Origin: Actinomadura syzygii
GTDB lineage: Bacteria > Actinomycetota > Actinomycetes > Streptosporangiales > Streptosporangiaceae
Direction: 5' to 3'
NCBI RefSeq assembly: GCF_008085905.1
Contig: NZ_VSFF01000004.1
Span: 1 to 64,000 of the forward strand
Length of the DNA: 64,000 nucleotides
Part shown: in pieces, positions 17,394 to 26,139 of the stretch
Layout: each line of letters starts with the position of its first letter
How positions within the stretch are numbered: position 1 is the first letter of the stretch
Notes under the pieces: generated by a model
The model's input: the letters and a program-made list of their open reading frames with translations, nothing else
Told to the model about the DNA's origin: nothing
Databases searched by the model: none
Translations under genes and position numbers: made by a program

Positions 17394-18046
17394 CGGACGC
17401 CCCCCTCGGCCCCCCGGACTCCCCCGACCCGTTCGACGATCTCACCGCGTTCCGTACGCTCGCCGCCGCGCGGCTCGGCGCGTTCGCGCACACGACCGTC
17501 CCGGACGCGCCCGGGCTGCGCCGCGCCGGTGTCGTGCTGTGCGCGGTCGAGCACGCGGGCGTCCCGTCCGTGATCCTGATCAGGCGCGCGTACCGGGGCC
17601 GGAACGCCGGGCAGTGGGGCCTGCCCGGCGGCGGCCTCGAAGACGGCGAGACGGCCGAGGAGGCCGCGCTTCGGGAACTGCGCGAGGAGATCGGCCTCGC
17701 CGCCGGGCCGGGCGACGTGCTCGGACGGCTCGACGACTTCCCCGCCACGTCCGGCTTCTCGATCACGCCGATCGTGCTGGCGCTGGACGATCCGGGCCCG
17801 CTCGCGCCGAGCCCGGACGAGGTCCACTCCGTCCACCATGTGAGCCTGCGGCGGCTCGCCGCCGACGACACGCCGCGGTGGGCGCCGCAGCCGGACGGCG
17901 GCCGCCTGCTGCAGATGCGGCTCGGTCCGGGCTGGCGCGTCCACGCCCCGACCGGGGCGATGCTGTGGCAGTTCCGCGAGGTGGTGCTGCTCGGCCGGCG
18001 GGCGCGGGTCGCCGACTTCGTCCAGCCCGACTGGACGCGCAACTGA
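17390..18046 (+). CDS. Nudix hydrolase
   Basis: The 218-aa protein carries a complete Nudix box, from GGGLEDGETAEEA through LRELREEIGL (about residues 82-104), so it should hydrolyse a nucleoside diphosphate linked to another moiety with Mg2+. Flanking sequence (VILIRRAYRGRNAGQWGLPGG) is typical. The substrate cannot be predicted. It overlaps the AraC gene by 4 bp and its stop is only 3 bp from the end of the convergent methyltransferase gene. Confidence 0.92.
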   Translation: MTDAPLGPPDSPDPFDDLTAFRTLAAARLGAFAHTTVPDAPGLRRAGVVLCAVEHAGVPSVILIRRAYRGRNAGQWGLPGGGLEDGETAEEAALRELREEIGLAAGPGDVLGRLDDFPATSGFSITPIVLALDDPGPLAPSPDEVHSVHHVSLRRLAADDTPRWAPQPDGGRLLQMRLGPGWRVHAPTGAMLWQFREVVLLGRRARVADFVQPDWTRN

Positions 18047-18049
18047 CGC

Positions 18050-19069
18050 TCACCCGGCGGGGCGCGCCTCGATGACGTGGTATCCGGCGGGCGGCAGGGG
18101 CCCGGTGAGCGCGACGTCCGCGAACCCGGCGCCGTCCAGGAGGGCGCGGAACTCGGCCTCGGTGCGCTCGCGTCCGCCGGTCGAGATGAGCATGTTGAGG
18201 TCGTTCCGCACGACGCCCTGCGTCTCCGCGGTGACGAACTCCGGCATCACCTGCTCCAGGATGAGAAGCCGCGCGTCCGGGCGCATCGCGACGCGGCAGG
18301 TCCGCAGGATCGCGGCGGCCTTCTGGTCGTCCCAGTCGTGGAGCACGCTCTTCATGACGTAGGCGTCCGCGCCCTCGGGGACGGACTCGAAGAAATCGCC
18401 CGCGACGATCTCGGTCCGGTCGGCGGCGTCGCCGAGGTTCCCGACCGCTCCGGCGAGGCCGGGCGGCAGGTCGAACAGGACGCCGCGCAGCCCCGGGTTC
18501 GCGCGCAGGATCTCGGCGATGAGGGTGCCGTCGCCGCCGCCGAGGTCGGCGACCGTCCGGTAGCGGGCGAAGTCGTGGGCCGCGACGATGTCCGGCGCTA
18601 CGGCCCGCGTGTGCTCGGCCATCGCCGCGTTGAACGTCTCGGACAGTTCGCTATTTCTCTGGAAGAACTCGAAAGGCGTCGTTCCGGTGGCGCGTTTCCA
18701 CGCGTATTCGCCGGTGCGCAGGGTCTCGGTCATGCCGCCCCACGCCCGCCACACCTCCGGGCCGCAGAAGAGCCGGATCAGTGAGCGGACCGAGTCGGGG
18801 TCGTCGGCGCGCAGCCGCCGCCCCTCCTCGGTGAGGGCGAACAGGTCGCGCTCCTTCTGCTCGACGACGCCGAACCCGGCGAGCCCGCGCAGCAGCCGGT
18901 ACAGGGACGGCGCGTGGGTTCCGGTGTCCGCCGCCAACTCCGCACTCGAACGCGGCCCGGCGGACAGGGCGTCGGCGACGCCGATCTCGGCGGCGGCGTG
19001 GATCAGCTGCGCCGGCATGTAGCCGAACGCCAGGTCCAGCAGTGGTGATCTCGACGGCGTCCGTGTCAT
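18050..19069 (-). CDS. O-methyltransferase (plant COMT-like, SAM-dependent)
   Basis: The 339-aa enzyme has the N-terminal winged-helix dimerisation domain (ELAADTGTHAPSLYRLLRGLAGFGVV, about 40-70) and the SAM-binding motif VADLGGGDGTLIAEIL near residue 170. The catalytic-His segment SVLHDWDDQKA is near 245. Relatives methylate hydroxyls of secondary metabolites such as polyketides or phenylpropanoids. No biosynthetic cluster surrounds it, so the substrate is open. The ATG at 19069 follows AGGGAGC-type purines. Confidence 0.9.
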   Translation of the reverse strand: MTRTPSRSPLLDLAFGYMPAQLIHAAAEIGVADALSAGPRSSAELAADTGTHAPSLYRLLRGLAGFGVVEQKERDLFALTEEGRRLRADDPDSVRSLIRLFCGPEVWRAWGGMTETLRTGEYAWKRATGTTPFEFFQRNSELSETFNAAMAEHTRAVAPDIVAAHDFARYRTVADLGGGDGTLIAEILRANPGLRGVLFDLPPGLAGAVGNLGDAADRTEIVAGDFFESVPEGADAYVMKSVLHDWDDQKAAAILRTCRVAMRPDARLLILEQVMPEFVTAETQGVVRNDLNMLISTGGRERTEAEFRALLDGAGFADVALTGPLPPAGYHVIEARPAG

Positions 19070-19237
19070 GGACGGCTCCCTTCCTCGGCTTTCGTGAGCA
19101 TCCGCGACGTTACGTGCGGGCCCGAGGGGGTGTCTTGGACGAATGCGACCTGACCCATGACCTGATCATGTTCTTCAATTTAATTCGCCTATTCGAGACT
19201 GACGGCGTTTATGCTCCCGAGCGAAAAGGAGCTTCCC

Positions 19238-19867
19238 GTGAAACGCACGGGGATCACCGTCACCGCCGTCACACTGTTCACCGCGGCCCTGGTCGCGCCC
19301 GCCACCGCCGCCGAGGCCGCGCCGCCGCCACCGCCGGACGCGAGCACGGCGTCCCAGCACCTCGCCGGGCTGACCGTCCAGGCGGAAGGATCGATGGACG
19401 GCTACACCCGCGAGAAATTCCCGCACTGGATCGACCAGGGCAACAACTGCAATACCCGGGAAGTCGTCCTGAAACGGGACGGCGAGAACGTCCAGGTCAA
19501 TTCCGAATGCCAAGCCGTTTCGGGCACGTGGCGAAGCCCCTACGACGGCGCCGTCTGGACGCAGCGCGACGACCTGGACATCGACCACATGGTCCCGCTC
19601 GCGCAGGCGTGGCGGTCCGGCGCCAACACCTGGACGACCGCGCGCCGCCGCCAGTTCGCCAACGACCTGACCAGCTCGCAGCTCTGGGCGGTCACCGACA
19701 ACGTCAACCAGGCCAAGGGCGACAAGGACCCGGCTCAGTGGACGCCGCCGCTGGCATCGTTCCGCTGCATGTACGCCCGGTCGTGGATCGACGTGAAGTA
19801 CCGCTACGAGCTGACCGTCGACTCCGCGGAGAAGACGGCGCTCGGGCGCCTGCTCGACACCTGCTGA
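19238..19867 (+). CDS. secreted HNH-type nuclease (DUF1524 / GmrSD C-terminal-like)
   Basis: The 209-aa protein has a Sec signal peptide (KRTGITVTAVTLFTAALVAP, cleavage near ATAAEA) followed by a His-Me finger nuclease domain. The motif DIDHMVPLAQAW supplies the catalytic His, and LWAVTDNVNQAKGDKDPAQW completes the site. Four cysteines suggest two disulphides. The GTG at 19238 follows AAAAGGAG by 6 nt, which decides the start over ATG 19211. It probably degrades extracellular DNA for nutrients or competition. No immunity gene is evident. Confidence 0.88.
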   Translation: MKRTGITVTAVTLFTAALVAPATAAEAAPPPPPDASTASQHLAGLTVQAEGSMDGYTREKFPHWIDQGNNCNTREVVLKRDGENVQVNSECQAVSGTWRSPYDGAVWTQRDDLDIDHMVPLAQAWRSGANTWTTARRRQFANDLTSSQLWAVTDNVNQAKGDKDPAQWTPPLASFRCMYARSWIDVKYRYELTVDSAEKTALGRLLDTC

Positions 19868-19880
19868 TCCGGGTGCGCAC

Positions 19881-19919
19881 CGGCGGGGCTCACGGCTCGG
19901 AAGGCCGCGAGCCCCGCCG
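19881..19919. terminator. bidirectional hairpin terminator
   Basis: An 11-bp perfect stem (CGGCGGGGCTC / GAGCCCCGCCG) with a 17-nt loop lies between the convergent nuclease and HAD-like genes, 13 bp after one stop and 1 bp before the other. Confidence 0.7.
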
Positions 19920-19920
19920 T

Positions 19921-20421
19921 TCACCGCTGGAGGGCGCTCAGCCAGTCGGCGGCGGTCTCGATGTGCCGTTCGGTCAGGCCGGTGAGCGGGTCGATCTCCA
20001 CGAGGAGATGGTCGGCGACGTCCGGCTCGGCCGCGATGCAGGCGGTCGCGTCGGGCTCGTCCTCGAACCAGACGAACGGGCGGCCCTCCGTCCAGGCGGC
20101 GACGTGCCGGGCCTTCCACGCGCCGAGCGTCCGGCCCTCCTCGACCCCCGGGAACCGCGGGATCGGGACGAACGGCAGCTCCGGCAGCCCGATCCGCGGC
20201 GAGATCCACACGTTGGCGTTGTCGCACCAGTAGCTCGCCCACGCGAGCTCCGCGCCCGACGACTCGGCCAGGCCGAGCAGCGACGGTCCGTGCGCGGCGT
20301 CGAGCCAGAGTTTGAACGTCATGCCGTTCGGCGAGCATCTGTGCCGCTTGTAACCGCGGTGCGGCCTTTCAAATGGATTGAGAACCCCGTCCACGTCGAG
20401 CAGAATCACCGGCGACCCCAT
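19921..20421 (-). CDS. HAD-like hypothetical protein
   Basis: The 166-aa protein begins with VILLDVDGVLNPFERP, a HAD-type motif I in which the two aspartates are present. A segment WASYWCDNANVW and FVWFEDEPD (motif IV-like acidic pair) resemble the family of short HAD-domain proteins found in actinobacteria and phages. A phosphatase or phosphotransferase activity is plausible but unproven. The ATG at 20421 places motif I at the N-terminus; another ATG lies at 20439. Confidence 0.75.
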   Translation of the reverse strand: MGSPVILLDVDGVLNPFERPHRGYKRHRCSPNGMTFKLWLDAAHGPSLLGLAESSGAELAWASYWCDNANVWISPRIGLPELPFVPIPRFPGVEEGRTLGAWKARHVAAWTEGRPFVWFEDEPDATACIAAEPDVADHLLVEIDPLTGLTERHIETAADWLSALQR

Positions 20422-20527
20422 ACCCGGACCGTACGACATCCGGGGCCCGCCGTCGAAGGTCGTTTTTCGCGGAGTCGTTTTTCCGGACGGGAGTATTAGT
20501 CGGCGTCCGCCGGGGCATCGACCGGAC

Positions 20528-21382
20528 ATGTGCCGACTGTTCGGGATGACGACCGGCGGGCCCCGCGTCCACGCGACGTTCTGGCTGGTGGACGCCCCCG
20601 ACAGCCTCAGCGCGCAGAGCCGCCGCATGCCCGACGGGACGGGCCTCGGCTGGTTCTCGCTCGGTGACGAGCCCGTCCGCGACCGCGCTCCCCTGGCGGC
20701 CTACAAGGACGCGGACTTCAATTCCGAGGCGCGCGCGGTCGCGTCGCACACATTCGTCTCGCACGTCCGTTACGCCTCCACGGGAGCGCCCGACGTCCAC
20801 AATTCGCACCCGTTCGTCATGGACGACCGCCTTTTCGCGCACAACGGCGTGGTGCGCGGGCTAGACGTCCTCGATTCCTGGCTGACCGACGTGGACCGCG
20901 CGCCGGTCCGGGGCCAGACCGACTCCGAGCTCGTGTTCGCCTACGTCACGGCGGAGATCCGGCGGCACGGCGACACGACGTCCGGGCTGATCTCGGCCGT
21001 CCGGCGGATCGCGGCCGAGCTTCCGGTGTTCGCGCTGAACGTCCTGCTGGCCGAGGCGGGACGGATCTGGGCGCTGCGCTACCCCGCCGCGCACGAGCTG
21101 TGGGTGCTGCGGCCCGAGCTGCGCGAGCCGGGCGCGGCCCGGCACCTCGGCGAGGGCCGCGAGCCGGGCGTCGTCCAGGTCGCCGCGCACCGGGAGCCGA
21201 CGCCCGCCTGCGTCCTCGCCAGCGAGCGCCTCGACGACGACCCGGGCTGGCGGCTCCTCGACCCCGGCGAGTTGCTCGTCGTGGACGGCCCGGCGACGTC
21301 GTCGCTGCACCCGTTCGACGCGCCCGCGCACCCGCTGACCGTGGCGGACCTGTCGGAGACGGAGTCCACGTCGCAGACGTGA
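20528..21382 (+). CDS. class II glutamine amidotransferase (EgtC/YafJ-like), paralogue 1
   Basis: The 284-aa protein begins MCRLFGMTTGGP; Cys2 is the expected N-terminal nucleophile after Met removal. GLGWFSLGDEP, SHVRYAS, NSHPF and FAHNGVV are the glutaminase-site motifs of N-terminal-nucleophile amidotransferases. Relatives include the ergothioneine enzyme EgtC, a gamma-glutamyl hydrolase, but the egt cluster is absent here, so that function should not be assumed. A close paralogue lies at 36103-37089. It is 77 bp upstream of the PIG-L deacetylase gene, possibly in one transcript. Confidence 0.88.
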   Translation: MCRLFGMTTGGPRVHATFWLVDAPDSLSAQSRRMPDGTGLGWFSLGDEPVRDRAPLAAYKDADFNSEARAVASHTFVSHVRYASTGAPDVHNSHPFVMDDRLFAHNGVVRGLDVLDSWLTDVDRAPVRGQTDSELVFAYVTAEIRRHGDTTSGLISAVRRIAAELPVFALNVLLAEAGRIWALRYPAAHELWVLRPELREPGAARHLGEGREPGVVQVAAHREPTPACVLASERLDDDPGWRLLDPGELLVVDGPATSSLHPFDAPAHPLTVADLSETESTSQT

Positions 21383-21459
21383 TCTCCGTACATGATCGAT
21401 TGTCGGTGCCGCGACGTAGGGTGGATCGCCGGACGAGCAAGCCCCTACCAGGAGCCCGG

Positions 21460-22272
21460 ATGACGCGCGAACGAACTCTGATGGCGGTCCACGCCCACCC
21501 CGACGACGAGGTCCTCGGGACCGGCGGCCTGCTCGCCCGCAGCGCCGCCGAGGGCATCCGCACCGTCCTTGTGACCTGCACGAACGGCGAGCAGGGCGAC
21601 GACTCGGGCGGGTTGAAGCCGGGCGATCCCGGGCATGACGCCGCCGGGGTCGCGGCACGCCGGCTCGCGGAGTTGCGCGAGTCGGTCGGGCTGCTCGACA
21701 TCACCCATCTCGAACTGCTCGGCTACCGCGACTCGGGCATGGTCGGCTGGTCCACCAACGACGACCCGCGGGCGTTCGCGAACATCCCGCTTGACGAGTC
21801 CGCCGGGCGCCTCGCCGAGTTGATGGAGCGTTACCAGCCGCAGGTCGTCGTGACCTATGACGAGAACGGCGGCTACGGGCACCCCGACCACATCCAGGCG
21901 CACCGCATCGCGCTGGCCGCCGCCGAGCGCACCGGTGTCCCCGACAAGCTGTACTACACGGCCATGCCGCGCTCCGGCATCCGGCGGATGTTCGACGCGG
22001 CGACCGCCGCCGGTGTGGAGATCGGCTTCGAGCCGCCGGACGACTTCGGCACTCCCGACGAGCTGGTCACCAGCGTCCTGGACGTGTCCGCGCATGTGGA
22101 GGCCAAGCGCAAGGCGCTGGAGGCGCACGCCAGCCAGGGCGAGAACATCTTCTTTTTGAAGATGTCGGAGGAGCTGCAGCACATGGCGTTCTCGTCGGAG
22201 GCGTTCGTCCGGCACTTCTGCCGCGTCGAGGCCCCCGACCACGAGGACGACCTGTTCGCGGGCCTGCGCTGA
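21460..22272 (+). CDS. PIG-L family deacetylase (MshB/Mca-like)
   Basis: The 270-aa zinc hydrolase has the HAHPDDEVLGTGG metal-binding motif (His13, Asp16) and the third ligand in GYGHPDHIQAH. Family members include MshB (GlcNAc-Ins deacetylase) and Mca (mycothiol S-conjugate amidase). Both act in mycothiol metabolism and both resemble this sequence, so I give no symbol. The ATG at 21460 follows AGGAG by 5 nt. Confidence 0.9.
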   Translation: MTRERTLMAVHAHPDDEVLGTGGLLARSAAEGIRTVLVTCTNGEQGDDSGGLKPGDPGHDAAGVAARRLAELRESVGLLDITHLELLGYRDSGMVGWSTNDDPRAFANIPLDESAGRLAELMERYQPQVVVTYDENGGYGHPDHIQAHRIALAAAERTGVPDKLYYTAMPRSGIRRMFDAATAAGVEIGFEPPDDFGTPDELVTSVLDVSAHVEAKRKALEAHASQGENIFFLKMSEELQHMAFSSEAFVRHFCRVEAPDHEDDLFAGLR

Positions 22273-22357
22273 CCGGCACCGCCTTTACTCATTCGTCCCA
22301 GCATTCCGGGTATGGCTCCGACTACACCAAAAGCACGGTCGTTCATTCGGGGGAACC

Positions 22358-22771
22358 ATGTCCTCAAGGTTGAATCCCTATCTGACCTTCGACGGCGACG
22401 CCCGCCAGGCGATGGAGTTCTACGCCGACGTGTTCGGCGGCGAGCTGGCCGTCAACACCGTCGGCGAGGTCGGCGGCGCCGACTCGCCGGACGCCGACCG
22501 GGTCATGCACGCGATGCTGGAGACCGCCGACGGCTACACGATCATGGCGGGCGACGTCGTCGGCGACATGCCCTACCAGCCCATAGCGGGCTGCTCGGTC
22601 AGCGTCAGCGGCGACGACGGCGATCTGCTGCGCGGTTACTGGACCAGGCTGTCCGAGGGCGGGAGGGTCACCGTCCCCATGGAGAAGCAGGTCTGGGGCG
22701 ACGAGTTCGGCATGTGCGTCGACAGGTTCGGCGTGCCGTGGATGGTCAACATCAGCCCGCCGCAGGGCTGA
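22358..22771 (+). CDS. VOC-superfamily protein (PhnB-like)
   Basis: The 137-aa protein starts LNPYLTFDGDARQAMEFYADVFGGE, the hallmark of the PhnB/glyoxalase-like VOC group, and ends GDEFGMCVDRFGVPWMVNI. It is probably a small metal-binding or ligand-binding dimer. The ATG follows a GGGGG purine run. No substrate can be predicted. Confidence 0.88.
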   Translation: MSSRLNPYLTFDGDARQAMEFYADVFGGELAVNTVGEVGGADSPDADRVMHAMLETADGYTIMAGDVVGDMPYQPIAGCSVSVSGDDGDLLRGYWTRLSEGGRVTVPMEKQVWGDEFGMCVDRFGVPWMVNISPPQG

Positions 22772-22809
22772 TCCCCAGGACTGTCGGTGGCGCTTACTAC
22801 GGTGGCCCC

Positions 22810-23178
22810 GTGACGACGGACGACGCGCGCCGCGACCGGGTGATCGCCGAATGCCTGGCCAAGCGGGGCTCCGCGGAGGACTACCCGTTCGGCGACGGCG
22901 TCGCCGTGTTCAAGGTGGCCGGGCGCATGTTCGCGCTGGTCTCGCTCGGCGACGCGCCGGGGAGCGTCAGCCTCAAGTGCGACCCCGACCTCGCCGACGA
23001 GCTGCGCGCCCGGCACGCCGCGATCACGCCCGGCTACCACCTGAACAAGCGGCACTGGAACACGGTGGTCCTCGACGGCTCGGTTCCCGACGACGAGCTG
23101 CTGGAGCTGATCGACCAGTCCTACGACCTGGTCATGGCCCGGCTGCCCAAGGCCCGGCGCGCCGAGCTGACGGGCTGA
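22810..23178 (+). CDS. MmcQ/YjbR-family protein
   Basis: The 122-aa protein matches the YjbR/CyaY-like fold family: YPFGDGVAVFKVAGRMFALVS, SLKCDPDLADELRARH, PGYHLNKRHWNTVVLDG and a C-terminal helical DELLELIDQSYDLV segment are all characteristic. It is often annotated as DNA-binding on structural grounds; the true role is unknown. GTG at 22810 is the only start that fits; no strong ribosome-binding site precedes it, so leaderless translation is possible. Confidence 0.9.
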   Translation: MTTDDARRDRVIAECLAKRGSAEDYPFGDGVAVFKVAGRMFALVSLGDAPGSVSLKCDPDLADELRARHAAITPGYHLNKRHWNTVVLDGSVPDDELLELIDQSYDLVMARLPKARRAELTG

Positions 23179-23244
23179 CCGGCCGTCCCCGGGCGGCTGT
23201 CGTCGCGGCGGGGCGGCGGATCGCGTGGCCGGACGCCGCCCGGC

Positions 23245-23607
23245 TCAGGGGCGGTAGGTGCCGAAGTACCACTCGTTGCCGTCCAGGTCGCGGGCCGCGT
23301 AGTCGCGGGAGCCGTAGTCCTGGTCGGCGAGTTCGCGGAAGACGTCGGCCCCGGCGGCTCTGGCCTTGTCGTGGTGGGCGTCCGGGTCGTCGACCGCGAC
23401 GTAGACGGCCGACGTGCCGGGCGTGCCCTTGCCGAACATGAGCAGGCCGGTGTCGTACCTCATCTCGGCGTGGACGATCTCCCCGGCGTCGTCCCGGTGC
23501 ACGGCGACCGGCTCGAAGCCGAACGCCTTCTCCATCCATTCCATGGACGCGGCCGGGTCGGCGCAGTTGATCAGCGGGTAGAACGTCCGGCGGATCTCAC
23601 TGGTCAT
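23245..23607 (-). CDS. VOC-superfamily (glyoxalase-like) protein
   Basis: The 120-aa protein opens RRTFYPLINCADPAASMEWMEKAFGF and ends SRDYAARDLDGNEWYFGTYRP, typical of small VOC/glyoxalase-bleomycin-resistance proteins that bind a small molecule or metal. The ATG at 23607 follows GAGGGAGGA by 4 nt, a strong site. It is convergent with yjbR. Confidence 0.88.
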   Translation of the reverse strand: MTSEIRRTFYPLINCADPAASMEWMEKAFGFEPVAVHRDDAGEIVHAEMRYDTGLLMFGKGTPGTSAVYVAVDDPDAHHDKARAAGADVFRELADQDYGSRDYAARDLDGNEWYFGTYRP

Positions 23608-23784
23608 GGTGTCCTCCCTCGTCGTGTGGTCGGCATGCCCAGTCTGGTCGCCCGGACCCCCGCGGGTCTTGGACGAATGTGAACCGCACGCGGCGGGTCG
23701 CGGACGGGTGTCCGCCACCGGCACGGGGAATGGTCCGACTGTTACTGTCCGGTAGTAGGCCGTCTCGAAAGGGAACCTCGCGTC

Positions 23785-24849
23785 GTGCAGCCTGAGCAGA
23801 TCGACCGCGCCCTCGTGGACTTCGAGGTCCTCGCCGGTTGGATGGACGGGCGGGGCCTGCCGGGCGGCCCGTTCGAGGACGTCCGGCCCCTGGCCGGGGG
23901 CACGCAGAACACGCTGATCGGGTTCGCGCGGGGCGGGCGCGACTACGTGCTGCGGCGCGGGCCCGCCCACCTGCGGGCGCGGACGAACGACGTCCTGCGC
24001 CGCGAGGCCCGTGTGCTGGCGGCGCTCGACGGCACCGACGTCCCCGCGCCGCGCCTCATCGCCGCCTGCCCCGACGAGTCCGTCATGAACGGCGCGGTCT
24101 TCTACCTCATGACTTCCGTGGACGGATTCAACCCGACGGTGACCTTGCCCGAATCGCACGCGGGCGACGAGGCGATCCAGCACGAGATGGGATTGAACGC
24201 GGCCCGCGCGTTGGCTGCGTTGGGCGCGGTCGACCACGAGGCGGTCGGGCTCGGCGACTTCGGCAAACCCGAAGGATTCCTCGAACGGCAGGTGAGCCGC
24301 TGGCTGTCGGAGCTCGACTCCTACAGCGCGCTGGACGGCTATCCCGGCCCCGACATCCCCGGCCTGGACGACGTCGCCCGCTGGCTGGAGGAGCACCGCC
24401 CGCACCGGTGGCGTCCGGGCATCCTGCACGGCGACTACCACCTGGCCAACCTCATGTACTCGTTCGAGGGGCCCGAGGTCGCCGCGATCGTCGACTGGGA
24501 GATGTCCACGATCGGCGACCCGTTGCTCGACCTCGGCTGGCTGCTCGCCACCTGGCCGGACCGTGACGGCCCAGGCGCGGCGCTCGCCGGGCCGCTCGGC
24601 GCGAGCGACGCCCTCCCCGCGACGGACGACCTGGTCGCGACCTACGCGGAGCGCCCGGACGCCGTGGCGGGACGCGACCTGTCCTCCATCACTTGGTACG
24701 CAGTACTGGCCTGCTTCAAGCTCGGAATCGTCCTGGAGGGGACGAACGCCCGCGCCCACGCGGGAAAGGCGCCCAGGGAGACGGGCGACCTCCTGCACAC
24801 GATCACGCTGGGCCTGTTCACCCGCGCGCGGGAGTTCATCGGCGGCTGA
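23785..24849 (+). CDS. phosphotransferase-family protein (ACAD10/APH-like)
   Basis: The 354-aa protein has an aminoglycoside-phosphotransferase/kinase-like fold: the ATP-side motif GGTQNTLIGF and YVLRRGP, catalytic loop ILHGDYHLANLMY, and metal-binding IVDWEMSTIGDPLLDLGWLL. The form resembles the kinase domain of ACAD10-type enzymes that phosphorylate hydroxyacyl-CoA or similar hydroxyl substrates, not an antibiotic kinase. The GTG start at 23785 is preceded by GAAAGGGA. It is divergent from the VOC gene. Confidence 0.88.
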   Translation: MQPEQIDRALVDFEVLAGWMDGRGLPGGPFEDVRPLAGGTQNTLIGFARGGRDYVLRRGPAHLRARTNDVLRREARVLAALDGTDVPAPRLIAACPDESVMNGAVFYLMTSVDGFNPTVTLPESHAGDEAIQHEMGLNAARALAALGAVDHEAVGLGDFGKPEGFLERQVSRWLSELDSYSALDGYPGPDIPGLDDVARWLEEHRPHRWRPGILHGDYHLANLMYSFEGPEVAAIVDWEMSTIGDPLLDLGWLLATWPDRDGPGAALAGPLGASDALPATDDLVATYAERPDAVAGRDLSSITWYAVLACFKLGIVLEGTNARAHAGKAPRETGDLLHTITLGLFTRAREFIGG

Positions 24850-25083
24850 GTCCCGAACTCACAGTGACGCGCGGTATTCGGACGGGTTGCATTTCCGGAT
24901 CTCGCGACGCAGCCTGGATGTGACCGGTGAGAGCGGGGCAGTCGGTGACGCCCTTACGCCGCAAGCAGGCGGCGATCGAGCCACTCGCCCCGTTCCACCG
25001 GTCGAAACGCGGCCGGTGGCCCCCGGAACCGGATGTCGGATTCCCGCCAGCGACAAGCCGCCTCAGCCGGGCATGCTCACGCC

Positions 25084-26019
25084 ATGAACAGGAATTTCCG
25101 TTTCGGCGTCGTGGGCGAGTCGATCCGTTCCGGCGCCGGGCTGGCCGATACGGCGCGCCGCGCGGAGGAACTCGGCTACGACGTCCTGGTCCTGCGCGAC
25201 CACTTCGTGGCGGAGCCGTTCGGCGAGCAGCTCGCGCCGCTGGTGGCGCTGGCGTCGGCGGCGTCCGTCACGAGCACGCTGCGGCTGGGGACGATGGTGC
25301 TCGCCAACGACTACCGGCATCCGGTGGTGCTGGCGAAGGAGGCCGCCACGTTCGACCACCTGTCCGGGGGGCGCTTCGAGCTGGGCGTCGGGGCGGGCTG
25401 GCTGCGCGACGAGTACGAGGCCGCCGGGATGCCGTTCGACGCCGCCGGTGTCCGGGTCGGCCGTCTGGAGGAGTCGCTACGGGTCCTGCGGAGCCTGCTC
25501 TCCGGTCAGAAGACGACGTTCACGGGCGACCACTACCGCGTCGACGGCCTGACGGTCTTCCCCGCGCCGGAGCGGCGGCCGCCGCTGGTCGTCGGCGCGG
25601 GCAGCCGCCGCATGCTCGGCATCGCCGGACGGCACGCCGACACGGTCGGCGTCCTGCCCCGCGCCCGCCCCGACGGGACGATCTCCGACGAGATCACCGA
25701 GCGGCTCCCCGAGACCATCGCCCGCAAGGTCGGCTGGGTCCGCGAGGCCGCCGGGGACCGGGACGTCGAGCTGAGCATGATGGTGACGCCCACGTTCGGC
25801 CCCGACCCGCGGCGGACCGCGGCGAAGGTCGCCGTCCTGCGCGGCTGGGGGACGTCGGCCGCCGAACTCGTGCTGGACATGCCGTCCCAGTTCGTCGGCC
25901 CGCCCGAGCACGTCGCCGAGCAGATGCTCGCCCGCCGCGACCGCTACGGGTTCAGCTACTACCAGGTCCCGGACGCGATGATGGAGCAGTTCGCCCCCGT
26001 CATCCCGCTGCTCACCTGA
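25084..26019 (+). CDS. LLM-class F420-dependent oxidoreductase
   Basis: The 311-aa TIM-barrel protein has the luciferase-like signatures RRAEELGYDVLVLRDHF, LRLGTMVLANDYRHPVVLAKEAATFDHLSGGRFELGVGAGW and GRHADTVGVLP. In actinobacteria this subgroup generally uses F420. The ATG at 25084 gives a compact N-terminus. It is followed on the same strand by an SDR and a ThDP enzyme, so a role in the same catabolic route is possible. The 234 bp before it contain nothing I recognise. Confidence 0.88.
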   Translation: MNRNFRFGVVGESIRSGAGLADTARRAEELGYDVLVLRDHFVAEPFGEQLAPLVALASAASVTSTLRLGTMVLANDYRHPVVLAKEAATFDHLSGGRFELGVGAGWLRDEYEAAGMPFDAAGVRVGRLEESLRVLRSLLSGQKTTFTGDHYRVDGLTVFPAPERRPPLVVGAGSRRMLGIAGRHADTVGVLPRARPDGTISDEITERLPETIARKVGWVREAAGDRDVELSMMVTPTFGPDPRRTAAKVAVLRGWGTSAAELVLDMPSQFVGPPEHVAEQMLARRDRYGFSYYQVPDAMMEQFAPVIPLLT

Positions 26020-26139
26020 CGCCGGGAACGGTCGTGCGGGCGGCCATGTGACAGACGCCACGCCCCCATCAGGACGCTGTTCCAATGAATGAAAAAGCCG
26101 TCTTGTCGGGCCCGGCGAACGTGCCGCAGGCTGCAGGCC